Below are positions 1 to 10,345 of a stretch of DNA of 64,000 bases, in pieces. The DNA lies in assembly GCA_963575645.1 (NCBI GenBank), contig OY754472.1:28211401-28275400 (forward strand), given 5' to 3'. The notes beneath the pieces were generated by a model, which did not search any database, was not told the origin of the DNA, and saw only the letters and a program-made list of their open reading frames with translations. Numbering within the stretch: the first letter of the stretch is position 1; the number at the start of each line of letters is the position of its first letter. The position numbers and the translations under genes were made by a program. Origin of the DNA: Xanthostigma xanthostigma. Lineage: Eukaryota; Arthropoda; Insecta; Raphidioptera; Raphidiidae.

Positions 1-284
1 ACAATAAGTCGGACGAAAAAAGTATAAGATATCTTTTGTATAGAAAAAAACGTCTTCTATAACGTGGTATTTTTTATTTCTTCCTATTTTTTTACATTTC
101 AAAATATCAAAGAATTTTGAAAATCAAAATGATTTTCAATTTTTTTTTTATTTTGGGAAATCGATAGACGAATGAACTTTTTTTTATTTCAATCAGTACA
201 CTTTAAACTACTTATAAAAAAAAATTCTGCCTGTTTGCGAATTTCTGGAGCTTTTTATCTCCACCGATTGGACTAATACTAATT
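1..284. other. AT-rich stretch, nothing recognised
   Basis: Homopolymer-rich AT DNA with many A and T runs. I see no reading frame, hairpin or repeat shared with the rest of the window. Confidence 0.5.
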
Positions 285-447
285 TATCCTAGGACAAACT
301 AGTTCAGCCTAGGCTAAACTAGTTTGTCCTATCGAGCTTAGGCCAGACTAGTTTGGCCTAGGCTAAACTAGTTTGTCCTATTGAGCTTAGGCCAAACTAG
401 TTTGGCCTAGGCTGAACTAGTTTGTCCTGAAATCGGGTTTGGCCGGT
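285..447. repeat. 49-bp tandem repeat rich in CTAG; possible element end
   Basis: A unit beginning AGGCTAAACTAGTTTGTCC starts at 311 and 360, and a third, partial unit starts at 409, so the period is 49 bp. Each unit holds ACTAGTTTGGCCTAGGC, which is itself nearly palindromic. The block ends in GGGTTTGGCCGGTAACATATATA. That resembles the end of the TIR element at 59976-60753, which also has CAAAACTAGTTTTG words and ends in CCGTAACATATATA. It may be a decayed end of a related element. The relationship is an inference from short matches. Confidence 0.5.
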
Positions 448-473
448 AACATATATATTGTATGATCATTTTT

Positions 474-630
474 AATAGGGTTCCGCACCCGAAGGGTGCT
501 CAACGGGACCCTATTACTAAGCCTCCGCTGTCCGTCCGTCTGTCTGTATCTCAAGAGCCGTAATAGGTAGAGAGTTGAAATTATCACAGAATGTGTATTT
601 CTATTGCCGCTAGAACAACAAATAATGAAA
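474..630. mobile_element. Dispersed insect repeat, GGTTCCG/CCGTCCGTCTGTC type
   Basis: The segment opens with AATAGGGTTCCGCACCCGAA, continues through an ACGGGACCCTATTACTAAG stretch, and runs into CCGTCCGTCTGTCTGTATC. I associate this layout with a very common non-coding repeat of Lepidoptera. No reading frame is present. A distantly similar segment ends near 41100-41172 (GACAGACGGACAGACAG followed by GCGGAACCG). Confidence 0.5.
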
Positions 631-663
631 AACCCCCCAAAACTCCCAAAAGAGGAGCAAACT

Positions 664-835
664 AAGTGTTTTGCTTATAATTCGCTCAATTTAAATCAGA
701 TCGTTTCGTGACCTGTCTTAAACGAAAGAGGAGAAAATTTTACATAGATTTTGTATAACAGAATTCGCCGAAACACTTTCTATACAGCTTTATTCAGAAA
801 ACAAGCTGTATAAATTCAATTTGGTCTAATACATA
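664..835 (-). mobile_element. Diverged internal fragment of the ACGTGATAACGT family
   Basis: The segment from TTCGCTCAATTTAAATCAG through CGAAAGAGGAGAA to CTGTATAAATTCAA aligns by eye with 57365-57545 inside the complete copy at 57216-57900. Both family ends are missing and substitutions are frequent, so it is an older, truncated copy. Confidence 0.6.
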
Positions 836-865
836 GCGTACACGACAAGAATCGGCTATCTTCGT

Positions 866-1576
866 CTGTTGCACACATATACAGGGTGTTCACGCGAGGA
901 ACAAAGGCAAGTTTATTTCGGAAATGAAGACGCTTACAGAAACATGTTTCAGACAAAAGTTGTTAGGTTTGATCTGCTCTATAGCTGGAAAATATTTTCA
1001 ACTATACAGGTTGTCCTATTTAAGCGGGGCAGGCCAAAGTTATGTTTTCTTTAATGCAGCACCCTGTTTTTATTTGATTTTTGAATTCTGCACCTAATTG
1101 TAAATAGAAACTGTAAGGGAAACGTTGCTCGAAAAATTAGCAGTTTTTGAGTTATTCAAGTTTTTTTGAAATTTTTGACATATGCAGACCTTTACCTAAA
1201 ATTCGAGATAGCCCAAACGAAAAACTTTATCAAACTGATATTTTGGAGATCAATAGGTAATGAAAGAGAAAATTAATTTTTGTATTCAAAAAAATAATTT
1301 ACTATACAGGGTGTTCAAAATATTGTACTTCTTTTATCTAACTTAAATCGCGTATAACTTGTGAAAGTTAAATACAACGGGGTGGTTTTTATGCCCGAAT
1401 TGCTTTCTTTAGGATATTTACTAACACTTATATAAAGGGTTCCCTAGACCTAAATTTGGTATTTTCGTGTTTATTGCGACTTGAATGCGATATTGCGAAA
1501 TTTCACCTTTTAAAAGAACTGTCGCAGTGTGCTGTGAAGTATTTTTACCTAAACAGTTGAAAATACTCATTTTAAA
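866..1576 (+). mobile_element. CAGGGTGTTC repeat, non-coding flank of the transposon at 1663-2713
   Basis: This non-coding segment carries TATACAGGGTGTTC near 876 and again near 1302, with a relative near 998. It is present almost unchanged in reverse at about 11335-12030. The shared part stops sharply near 1576, where the sequence runs on towards the transposase gene. It is therefore either the untranslated end of that transposon or a separate element next to it. Short frames here (869-1054 and its counterpart at 11853-12101) look alike only because the DNA is duplicated. Confidence 0.65.
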
Positions 1577-1662
1577 ACTCATATCAACTAAACAAATGTA
1601 TTTATTTTACAAAAGTAATATTTAAAAAAATAATTATGAAATCAACATAACAGAATCAAAAC

Positions 1663-2713
1663 TTAAAACAAGTGCTCGAATTGTCGGCCTTCATTTTGAA
1701 TACACAACTGTATTCTCTTTAATAAATTGTTTCTGACGTTCTGAAGCATCTCAGCTGTGATACTTGCGAACGCAATACGTATTCTTTGCTTCATGTCATA
1801 AAGTGTTGTAGGAGCTGTTGCATATACCAACTGCTTCACATAACCCCAAAGAAAAAAGTCCATAATGGTCAGATCTGGTGACCTAGGGGGCCAAGCAACC
1901 GGAGCACCTTTCAATCCAACGTTGCTGAAATATTGTCGGTAAGTAATTGCGTACTTGTCGATAGTAGTGTGGTGGTGCCCCGTCTTGTTGAAACCACATT
2001 ATGGCTCTAATATTAAGCGGTACTTCCTCTAGTAGCTGTGGTAACGATTCCTGCAGAAATTCCAGGTACATGTCTCCATTTAAATGCCCCTCAAAGAAAA
2101 ACGGTCCAATCACCTTATCACTAATGACACCCCCCCACACATTTATTGACCATATCTTTTGATTTGCAACTTCCCGCATCCAGTGCGGATTTTCTATAGC
2201 ATAATAATGCATATTATGTCGGTTCACATTCCCATTGTTTTTGAATGTTGCTTCATCCGTAAATAAAATAAAATTTTCTAGATTAGGTGTATTATTTTTT
2301 TCGTGATAAAACCAATCGCAAAAATTTATTCGGCGTTGAAAATCTTCTTCACGAAGTTCTTGCGTCAAATTGAAGTGGTAAGGATGAAATTTATGTTGGT
2401 TAATAATTTTATTTACCTTACCCAGAGAAATCCCAACTTCCCTACTTATAATTCGCTGGCTCGTAGTTGGATCTGCATTAATTGCAGCCAACACCATAAT
2501 TTCATTTTCATCATTTTCTCTTTTGTTTCTTTTTTTCAAGACGACATTACCAGTAGCACGAAATCTGTCTAACGTTTTCTGGAAAACAGATCTATCGGGC
2601 TGACGACGATCTGGATATCTTTCGAGATATAAACGTACTGCCCGATCAACAACACATTTTACTTCTCCTAAAATTAAAATCATATCACTGTATTCACTAA
2701 CAGTAAAATGCAT
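1663..2713 (-). pseudogene. Tc1/mariner-superfamily transposase (DUF4817-type), one frameshift
   Basis: Two overlapping minus-strand frames, 2713-1883 and 1914-1663, together cover one transposase of about 350 residues. The first opens with a helix-turn-helix region (FTVSEYSDM, residues 3-11; ERYPDRRQPD, 31-40) of the DUF4817 type. A second winged-helix-like segment follows (SQRIISREVGISLGKV, 85-100). The catalytic core has FTDEATF (D153) and WFQQDGAPPHY (D244). The third acidic residue falls in the second frame, in RSPDLTIMDFFLWG (D19). A single-base shift near 1905-1925 separates the two frames, so this copy should not make active enzyme. All three acidic positions and the C terminus are otherwise intact, which suggests recent inactivation. 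The start ATG at 2713 leads directly into the DNA-binding domain. Confidence 0.85.
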
Positions 2714-2773
2714 TTTGAGAATTCGTTTTTGTTTAAATTTTACCCTGGAAACACAAACTGAAATAAAAAAAAA

Positions 2774-2872
2774 AAAACTCGGGTCGCAGTGCGAAACCCT
2801 GCCGACAATATAGTGTATTTGCTTTTATAAGCAGTGTGGCTCTATTGTATGAACTTAACTTTGTTTTTGGAC
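2774..2872. repeat. Dispersed repeat, partner of 31622-31722
   Basis: AAAAACTCGGGTCGCAGTG and AACCCTGCCGA, then a GTGGCT...TATGTGAACTTA-like stretch and TTTGTTTTTGG, occur in the same order at 31622-31722. It lies just upstream of the transposase start, so it may be the other non-coding end of that transposon. The distant partner has no transposase beside it. Confidence 0.5.
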
Positions 2873-3287
2873 AAAATAAAAAAAATTACCCTCTAATACA
2901 CCCCTTAAAACAACATTTTTTTACTTAATTTCAATACTACATACCAATTCAACATCTGTACCAAATTATATACACCCTTCAGTGAGTAAATCCATATCAG
3001 TAAACTTGCGTTTTCATAAAATTTGTAAGTCCGGTCCTGTCGGGCCGATTTTATTTAAATTTTAGCAGCACATTTCAATAATTACTAAAGGGTTAAATTT
3101 CAAATTTGAAGTGATTCTGAAAATTTTTTCCGTATTTTTGGGCCCAAAAACATTTTTCAACCCCTAAATACCCCCCTTAAAATGGCCCGGTCGGGCCCAT
3201 TTTAAATAGGCTTCTTGCGATGATGGATTCGAACATGTGGACCAAATTTCGTTTAAATCGATTAAGTCTGTCGAGAGTTATCGTGGT

Positions 3288-3292
<5 letters not shown>
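2873..3292 (+). other. Repeat-like tail running into an AT microsatellite
   Basis: No gene. Sequence such as GGTCGGGCCCATTTTAAATAG and GACCAAATTTCGTTTAAATCG followed by GTCTGTCGAGAGTTATCGTGG has the style of an insect LINE 3' tail that ends in a microsatellite. I cannot name the family. Confidence 0.3.

Positions 3293-3337
<45 letters not shown>
3293..3337. repeat. (AT)n microsatellite
   Basis: About 22 uninterrupted AT dinucleotides, abutting the 80-bp segment at 3338-3417. Confidence 0.95.
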
Positions 3338-3340
<3 letters not shown>

Positions 3341-3415
3341 GTAGGTTCACGGGAGTGGTCTCTAAGCTCAGGGGTCGTCCTGACCTCGTTCTTACGACTA
3401 AAGCTAACCCGTTAC

Positions 3416-3417
<2 letters not shown>
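3338..3417 (-). repeat. 80-bp segment between AT repeats, inverted copy of 7269-7348
   Basis: The reverse complement of this segment is found at 7269-7348 with no difference I can see. It reads GTGTAACGGGTTAGC at one end and GAACCTACAAC at the other. Here AT repeats flank both sides; at 7269 an AT repeat flanks only one side. The TGTAAC start is compatible with the end of an LTR, but no second LTR was found. Confidence 0.8.

Positions 3418-3505
<88 letters not shown>
3418..3505. repeat. (AT)n microsatellite
   Basis: More than 40 consecutive AT dinucleotides. Confidence 0.95.
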
Positions 3506-3506
<1 letters not shown>

Positions 3507-4100
3507 CATCCCGGTATCAATTTGACAACCTTTCATAAAACCGTTATTGGAGAGCCACTGGAAATACTGATTTTATTTATATATACATTCATGTATATTA
3601 AACAAATGTAATATGTCACTACAGATTTGACTTTATTTTCCAAAAAAAAAAAAATTCGAAAATTTTATTTTACTATCAATGTGACGACAGTTCAAACTGC
3701 GGTTATCCGAAGACCGATATATACAAAAATTTTCAGCTTTGTATCATTAGGAAAGCCAATTCGTATATTTTTGTCATATACCATAATCAATACGAAAACC
3801 AGCAGTGTTGCCTAATTGTTTTAAGATCTGGTAACGTATACATGCATTACATTATTGTACATATAGCATTATTAAGACGGCCGATGTACATAATAATATA
3901 GTAGGTACGTGTTATAATCAATTTGAGAATCAAAAAAATCATATTGATTTTTCTTAGAAGCATCAAACTATTTTAATTCATAATGATGGCCGTAGTAATA
4001 TGTGTTAATATATGAAAGAGGGGAGTATGTTACAAACATAAAACACATTTTATAATTTTTTTTTTTCAATTAACGAAAAGGAAATTTACTTTGATTGAAG
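3506..4100. other. No gene recognised
   Basis: AT-rich DNA with short frames only. I see no family signature. Confidence 0.4.
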
Positions 4101-4900
4101 AACAATTGAAAAAATAAGTTTAACCAGTATTGTGGCCAACGTTTCGTAAGATGTATTTTATCCTCACTTCCTCGATGCAAATTATGAGTTTCTACAATAT
4201 TTATTATTTAAAAATATTATGAAAACAGTTTTTTTTAATTAAAATTTGTCGTGTCCAATATGAAATAAATAATTACTCTGATTACCTATATATAGGTATA
4301 TTATAAATCCAAGCATCAATATGACGGCCATACATTGTCAATTTACCATCAATATGAATGCCGTGTCCATATATATGGCCGTCAAATGGAAGGCTATGTC
4401 ATTTTTTTCCCAGAGGCTAGAATTACCGAAAAAAACAGGTACACGAAAATTTATTTTGACGGACACAAATTTTAATTAAACAAAAACTGTTTTAATGACA
4501 TTTTAAAATCAGAAATCTTTTAGAAATTCATAACTAATGATCATGTATAAAAAACCCGTACAATTTATCATCTTTAAACTTGCTTTGAGGCCCTGAGGAT
4601 GAAAATATATTTTTCGAAACGTTGGCAACAAGAAATACACTGGTAAAGATTCTTTTCTTAATTATTCCTCAACCAAAATCAATTTCATTCAAACATACTA
4701 TTTGGAAGAAAACTAATACTAACAGCCAGCATAATATCATAGAACTAAAGTTTATATATTCAGCTATTGTTCACCTTTAAATAGGAAGAGGTGACTTGTA
4801 AAGCACGTTTCGAAAAATGTATTTTCATCCTCAGGGCCTCAATGCAAGTTAGAAGATGATAAATTGTACAGGGTTTTTTATACATGATCAATTAATTATG
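4100..4900. repeat. Cluster of three CTGAGGA-hairpin-GAAACGT motifs
   Basis: On the plus strand CTGAGGA is at 4593-4599. A GAAAA/TTTTC hairpin follows, then GAAAC at 4616-4620. The reverse strand has the same arrangement with GAAAC at 4807-4811 and CTGAGGA at 4828-4834. A weaker copy lies at 4141-4167, where the first base of CTGAGGA is G. The flanks are shared: a GTTGGC...ACTGGT stretch follows, and GAGGC or GAGG precedes. The order CTGANGA-stem-GAAA is that of the catalytic core of hammerhead ribozymes. I could not identify a convincing cleavage site here, so function is unproven. Confidence 0.4.
4305..4395 (+). repeat. CATCAATATGACGGCC repeat, copy 1 of 3
   Basis: The sequence has CATCAATATGACGGCCATAC, a TTTACCATCAATATGAA word, and GGCCGTCAAATGG at the end. 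It recurs at 5093-5190 and, reversed, at 7083-7182. All three sit in the 4.1-7.2 kb interval and are probably pieces of one element family. Confidence 0.6.
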
Positions 4901-5092
4901 AATATTTACAAGATTTATTATTTAAAAATAATATTATTTTTTTTTTAAATAAAATTGTTGTGTCCAATATGGAGTAAGCAATTATTCGGATATATTATTT
5001 AAAAGTTTTATTTTTTTTTTAATTAAATTTTGTTGTGTCCAATATGAAATAAAAAATTACTATGAAATGTATACATCTATGTATATTTAAAT

Positions 5093-5190
5093 CCAACCAT
5101 CAACATGACGGCCAGACATTATCAATTTATCATCAATATGAAGGCCGTGTGCATATGACAACCATATATAGCCGTCAAATGGAAGGCCAT
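5093..5190 (+). repeat. CATCAATATGACGGCC repeat, copy 2 of 3
   Basis: It has the same order of words as 4305-4395 (CATCAACATGACGGCCAGAC, then GGCCGTGTGCATATG, then GCCGTCAAATGGAAGGCC). The following stretch (TTTTTTCAGAGGCTAGAATT, then GTACACGAAAATTTATTTTG) also matches the stretch after copy 1, so the shared unit extends to about 5290. Confidence 0.6.
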
Positions 5191-5369
5191 GTAATTTTTT
5201 TCAGAGGCTAGAATTACCGAAATAAGCCGGTACACGAAAATTTATTTTGACAGATAGGTACAACAAATTTTAATTAAAAAAAAACTGTTTTAATGATATT
5301 ATTAAAAATCAGTGCATTTTAATAAAAGCAAAAAAAAAATCACTAATATTTTAATTTGTATAGCGCAAA

Positions 5370-5512
5370 CAGACATGACTAGATTTTTTTCAAAAATACG
5401 TTTTTAGATTCGAAGGATCCTAAAACAAAAAAATATTGTAAAGTTTCTAAATGTGAATTTTGATCTAAATTAGAAATATTCCCCACGTGTGGAGTTGAAA
5501 TATGGTAAAAAT
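5370..5512 (+). mobile_element. Fragment of the 46450-47120 repeat family
   Basis: The run from CAGACATGACTAGATTTTTTTC through TTTTTAGATTCGAAGGA to CCACGTGTGGAGTTGAAATATGG parallels 46972-47120 with many substitutions. It holds only the 3' part of that family. Confidence 0.5.
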
Positions 5513-7082
5513 CGTTTTAAAGATTACAAAATTTAAATGAGATAACAAATTGATGGATTCTTTTCTTTCTTATAGACTAAACGTACCTCTCGGGTTCACC
5601 CGGGTTATAGTTTATAATTAGTTTATAGTTTATACGTTACAAACTCACTTCGCTCGTTTGTTCTAATTTATAATTACTAATACGTTATATACTCGCTTTG
5701 ATCGAATTTATAATTAACTGCACCGCGACCAGCGCCGGCCCTAGGGTAGAGCGAGAGGTGCGGTCGATCTAGGCGCCAAGTCGTAAGGGGCGCCAAAATG
5801 ACAATTGCGAAAAACAATTTCTTTTAACTATCTTATTACAACGCCTACATAGGTAACCGATTCTATTATTTAGTGACTGATTGAAATCAACATCAAATAT
5901 TAATTTAAATATATAGCGGTAAGAACTTTGTTCATGTTAAAGAAGAAGGACTAATTAGAGCATTTAATTGAATTGAAATCCAATAAGTGTTTATTTATAC
6001 AATAAAAAATATTTTCTCAAAAGTTGGTAATTATCATTTATTTAACATAGGCTGAAATACAATTTTTTATGTAATGTGAAAGCGTCCAAAGACAGTCTTG
6101 CTCTACCCTGATCAAGGGCTATAGCTGGCGCTGACCGCGACTTATCTGTATTATTGGGTATTACACACCGTTTTTGACAAAAAATGATTACAAATCAACT
6201 TGGAATCTATTCGATTAGTACGCGTACGAGTCTGGCCAAACAGGTACCTACTCTAAATTTAAACATTCCTCAGATAGGTATCAACTGGTAATAACCGTAT
6301 TAAAATCTGTTCAGTATAGCAAAATCAATCCAGTTTTTACCCGGACAACGCCGGGGCCGATAGTTAAAACCGCATTCATATCCGTTCAGATTAGTTGGCA
6401 AAATTTCCATTAATACTTTAATAATAATAATTTCAATTTTAAAAGGTTTTCAGTGATTGAACACTCAGTTCTTCATCCTCAGAGAACCACATAATATTTA
6501 TTTATTGTTCGTGGAAACACACATGTTTCTACAAAATTACTTTCGTTAGCGAAAGCTACAGTTTTCAGACACTAATAAGTCCGTTTGTAGAATTGGGGTG
6601 AAAATCACAGATTACCTAATTATTATAAAACTAACTTTATATTGATAACATATAACAATTTAGAAAAGCTTACTTAGGTATTTCTTAGGATTTAGGAAAA
6701 ATACGATCAAACATCTTGCATCCTTCAGTAGGTACTGTTATAACTGAGCGGTAGTGGTACTGATGTACAAATGAAAGTATGTTGTTTAAAACTATATAAT
6801 ATACTCTTCAAATGTCAATTTCTTATGTAGCAGCCGAAAAACACGATGATAAAATGCACAACATGCTGCTTGCTGTGTTGCCAATTGTTCGGCCGTTAAA
6901 CAATCGACAACATGAAAGAAAATATACAACAAAATATACAGCGCTACTAGCGCCGCAACTGAAGGTGAAAAAAGTGATGAACTAAAAATATACAAAACTT
7001 TCATCTACCCTACAATTTGACAACAAAATGAATTTTCGTGTATCGACTTATTTCATTGTTTCTAGCCTCTGGGCAAAAAATT
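5513..7082. other. No gene; remnants of dispersed repeats
   Basis: At 5585-5700 there are words typical of short insect repeats (CTCTCGGGTTCACCCGGGTT, ACTCACTTCGCTCGTTTG). At 5708-5800 lies a GC-rich island (GCGACCAGCGCCGGCCCTAGG, then GGCGCCAAGTCGTAAGGGGC). A CCCGGACAACGCCGGGGCCGA word occurs near 6339. Reading frames are short and show no family similarity I recognise. Confidence 0.4.
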
Positions 7083-7180
7083 ACATGGCAGTCTATTTGA
7101 CGGCCATATATGGCCGTCGTATGCACACGGCTTTCGTATTGATGGCAAATTGACAATGTACGGTCGTCATATTGATGGTA

Positions 7181-7182
<2 letters not shown>
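7083..7182 (-). repeat. CATCAATATGACGGCC repeat, copy 3 of 3, reversed
   Basis: The reverse complement contains the TGACGGCC, GGCAAATTGACAATG-type and GGCCGTCAAAT words of the copies at 4305 and 5093. It ends where the AT microsatellite begins. Confidence 0.55.

Positions 7183-7268
<86 letters not shown>
7183..7268. repeat. (AT)n microsatellite
   Basis: About 42 AT dinucleotides in a row, abutting the 80-bp segment at 7269-7348. Confidence 0.95.
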
Positions 7269-7272
<4 letters not shown>

Positions 7273-7348
7273 AACGGGTTAGCTTTAGTCGTAAGAACGA
7301 GGTCAGGACGACCCCTGAGCTTAGAGACCACTCCCGTGAACCTACAAC
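7269..7348 (+). repeat. 80-bp segment, inverted copy of 3338-3417
   Basis: It starts GTGTAACGGGTTAGC and ends GAACCTACAAC. To the right it runs into the unique G+T-rich region at 7349-8955, whereas its partner is cut off by an AT repeat. This copy therefore shows what the segment was originally joined to. Confidence 0.8.
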
Positions 7349-8955
7349 GTCAAATGGCGGTAAAAAGTCCACAACAAAATTTTGAGTGTGTGTGGACCCC
7401 TTTACCCGATTGATTCTGGCGAATAGTTATAAAACGTGTTGTGTCCGGCTAGGTACAATGTCGACTAGTAAAGATTTTTTGAATAGCGAGATACGAGATT
7501 CGGTTGCCGGCAAGCGTGGCGAGAGTATCGTATTGTATTGCCGTTGTGTTTTTTTGAGTTTTGATCGTTGGTTTCGAAAGTATTGAGTACGGTGGCTATG
7601 AAATTGAAGCCATCCTGTTATTGTTCTGTTGGGAAAAGCTTTTAGTGAATTGCGTATTGTTATTGTGTTTGGAGTTGTATTTGATTAGCACGTGGCGTCC
7701 GTTCAGCATAAAAACGCTGTGAGTCTACTACCATTGACAAGAACCACTGAGTAACGAGGCTTGGAGCGTTGCTGGGTCGATCACTTCAGCTAACTGAATC
7801 CAGTCCAGTTGTCTTGGAAAAGGGCTACGAGTCCTGGAAAGCCTTCATTGCATCTTACAGGTAGTGTGATAACGTTTTGAGCTATATTATGTAACTGTTC
7901 AAGAAAAAATCATAATTTGCGTTTGAATTTTAAAATTCTTTATCAAACGTACGTCGCTTCTTAGATTCAACTTTAAGTAAAATGCACGTTTTTGATTGAC
8001 GTACGTCGTAACTGTGAAATTGTGCTTAGACTGCGTTGGATCATAGTTTCCATCATAGAGAAATTGCATTTGTTGATAAAGCCTAATATTGTGTTATGTC
8101 AATTCGCCAGTGGCGTGCTAAACTTAAATGAATTTTAGATTACAGTGTTTGATGGCCCTTCCGGCAGAACTATTTTTGACTGTTGTGATATTGTGAACGG
8201 ATAGCGCTGTTCCAAAGAAAAATTCATTTCACACTGCGCTTGTCGGTTTGTTAACATTTGGTTAAGTAAAGTTAGCAACGTTTAATTAAAATATTTCGAC
8301 ATTGTATTTTGTAACTATTTTAACGTGTTGTAATTTGTATTTTGAGTTGTTGAGATAAGTTTTTAGCTTACGAATGAGGTTTGTCCTATCGTTGCTGTTA
8401 GTGTCGCGTTACGTTTGTGTTGCCGGTTTTGGTTGTAGTTTTGACGGATCGATTGTTGGACTTTGAACCTCATCCGTAGGCGATCTGAATGATAGATTTT
8501 TTAGTAGATAAATTGTTACCATTATTACGTTTATTGTGTATTACCTTGTATTTTTACGTGGAAACTAATGATCACTGCTTCACGGTACTGAATTAAGAAT
8601 TTATATTGTCGCTAATTGAATCAGTAGCGTACTGATCTGGGCATTTTGCCAAAAGTTTATATGCTAATCATTCTTGTTTCTATTATTAATTATTTTATTA
8701 AATTTTTGATTATTACGTTCGAGTTGTTAATTTTGCTGGCAGGACCCTTAAGATTTATTTGCAGGAGTGATCGACCCTGCAGTGACTCAAGCTAAGGTCA
8801 ATATAGATCTGGCGCCCATTCTGAACATCTTTCCCTTTACCTACAGCTTAGTAGTTAGGTGACCTTGGCTTCGCTAACATCTCTCAAGGTAAGTGCCTGC
8901 CACGTCAGTTCCTCCGACCCACGCCCAGCGCCGCTGAGTAGAGCTAGCCATTATA
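7349..8955 (+). other. G+T-rich non-coding region, possible LTR or leader
   Basis: No frame here is longer than 66 codons, yet composition differs from the surroundings, with many TTG, GTT and TGTG words. A TGGCGCCC octamer at 8810-8817 follows ATATAGATC. TGGCGCC is the usual opening of a retroelement primer-binding site, but only the first eight bases fit the common lysine-tRNA type. Together with the TGTAAC start at 7270 this could be a solitary LTR plus leader of about 1.5 kb. No gag, no pol and no second LTR are present, so this is weak. Confidence 0.25.
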
Positions 8956-8956
8956 A

Positions 8957-8972
<16 letters not shown>
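8956..8972. repeat. (TA)n repeat at the 3' end of the LINE
   Basis: A short TA run directly follows the LINE poly-A tail (seen as T residues at 8973-8994). The LINE's other end also abuts an AT repeat. Confidence 0.85.
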
Positions 8973-8990
<18 letters not shown>

Positions 8991-9127
8991 TTTTAAGAGA
9001 GGAGGAAATGCTAATGCACACCAGTAGGTAGTGTCGGACTCGCACCGACTAAAACCTCCTCTCGATCACCTCTCCTTTTCCCGGAACCGCGCGAGCATTA
9101 CTTCAGGAAAAAGAGACCCATTGAGCA

Positions 9128-9970
9128 TTACCCCATTTCTTTCCTCCGATCTTCCACAATCTTCCGCACAAAGGCATCGACAATTCTCCAGTGATTTTCG
9201 CTTTGGAGCATAAACTCCACGCAGTTCTGGGCAGTTAGTTGGAAACCCGCTGTATCCTCGGCTGGCGCCCTGTGGTGAATCCATTTCTCGCATTTGAAGA
9301 ACACATGATCAGCGTCCTCCACCACATTGCATTTAACGCACAGTCCCTCTGAGCCAAGGTGAAACCGTTTGCGATAGCTATTAAACCATCCATGGCCGCT
9401 TAATAATTGGCTCAGAAAGAAATTGATCTCTCCGTGCTTCCGTGTTACCCAGCTAGCCAGATCCGGTATCATAGACTTGGTCCATTTAGCTTTGTCGCGT
9501 TCAATTGTCCACTGTTGCTGCCACTCTTCGAGAGCGTCTTCATCGCCACATATGTCTATTCCTTTGGATACATAATACTGGCGGCATCTCTTTCTTATCT
9601 GAATGTCGATAGGCACCACTCCAGCTATCACCAATGCAGCTTCTGTTGACATTGTTCGAAAGCCACAGCAGATTCTGAGCGCCATTCTACGCTGCACTTT
9701 TATGAGCAGTCTTCGGTATTTTTCCCACTTCATAGCTCGATTCCAAACGGGCGCCGCGTACAAGAGGATTGAGTGGGCTACATTCGCCAGCGTTCTTCTG
9801 TTGCTTGCCTTAGGGCCCCCGTAGTTTGGCATTATTCTGCTCAGAGCCAGAACTGTTTGTTCTGCCTTTGTGCTACATGCCACAAGCTGTTCCTTCATGT
9901 GGCAGTTGTGGTCGAAGATCACCCCTAGGTACTTTAACTGAGCCTTTGTTTCTATTACCTGATTGTCCTA
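9128..9970 (-). pseudogene. R1-type LINE ORF2, C-terminal part
   Basis: The open frame begins at about 9965 (KAQLKYLGV just before IFDHN) and ends at the stop near 9128. It gives the thumb region after the reverse transcriptase (ILLYAAPVWNRAM, residues 52-64 of the 264-residue frame; VQRRMALRICCGF, 76-88). A zinc-binding motif follows (C195, C198, H206, C211; CX2CX7HX4C). The piece is uninterrupted to its natural end, MG-stop. It cannot be expressed as a full protein because the upstream part is separated by an insertion and frameshift. Confidence 0.8.
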
Positions 9971-10345
9971 TAACGACTTTGGAGGTTCGGAACGTGTATT
10001 AAAATCGCAGGTTGAATTTTGATAAAATGTTGTATTTAGACAGTGATTCGAAAAATGTATACAATAAACAAATATACGATATACAATAAAACTATTTTTA
10101 CGCGAAAATCCAATAGTTATTTCTTAAATTTTTAGAAAATAACTAGATTTCGGTCAATTATAATATTCGTTTTTAATCGTTATAAATACAGTGGAGAATT
10201 GCCTTTTGTAATTTTTTGAATTGGAATTTATAGATTTTTTTAAATATGCTAAATTATTATGCAACTTACAAATTATGTGATTACAATAAATTTTAATAAA
10301 GGAGTATAGTTGAACTAATTCAACTTGTCTAAAATATTTAAAGTA
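9971..10345. other. AT-rich insertion or replacement inside the LINE ORF
   Basis: Recognisable LINE protein stops after KTEIYLDCN (near 10350) and resumes with QVIETKAQLKYLG (near 9965). The 375 bp between are far more AT-rich than the LINE and have no family similarity I can see. I found no clear TIRs, so it could be a decayed insertion or a rearrangement. The frame readable through most of it on the minus strand is chance. Confidence 0.5.

Noticed and set aside
869..1054. 61-codon frame that resembles the frame at 11853-12101
   Set aside because: The similarity is explained by a 700-bp non-coding duplication that continues far beyond the frame on both sides.
3177..3525. Frames with long IYIYIY runs here and at 7010-7413 and 10931-11209
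   Set aside because: They are translated AT microsatellites.
8810..8817. Retroviral-type primer-binding site for tRNA-Lys
   Set aside because: Only eight bases agree and no coding retroelement sequence follows, so I kept it only as a weak hint.
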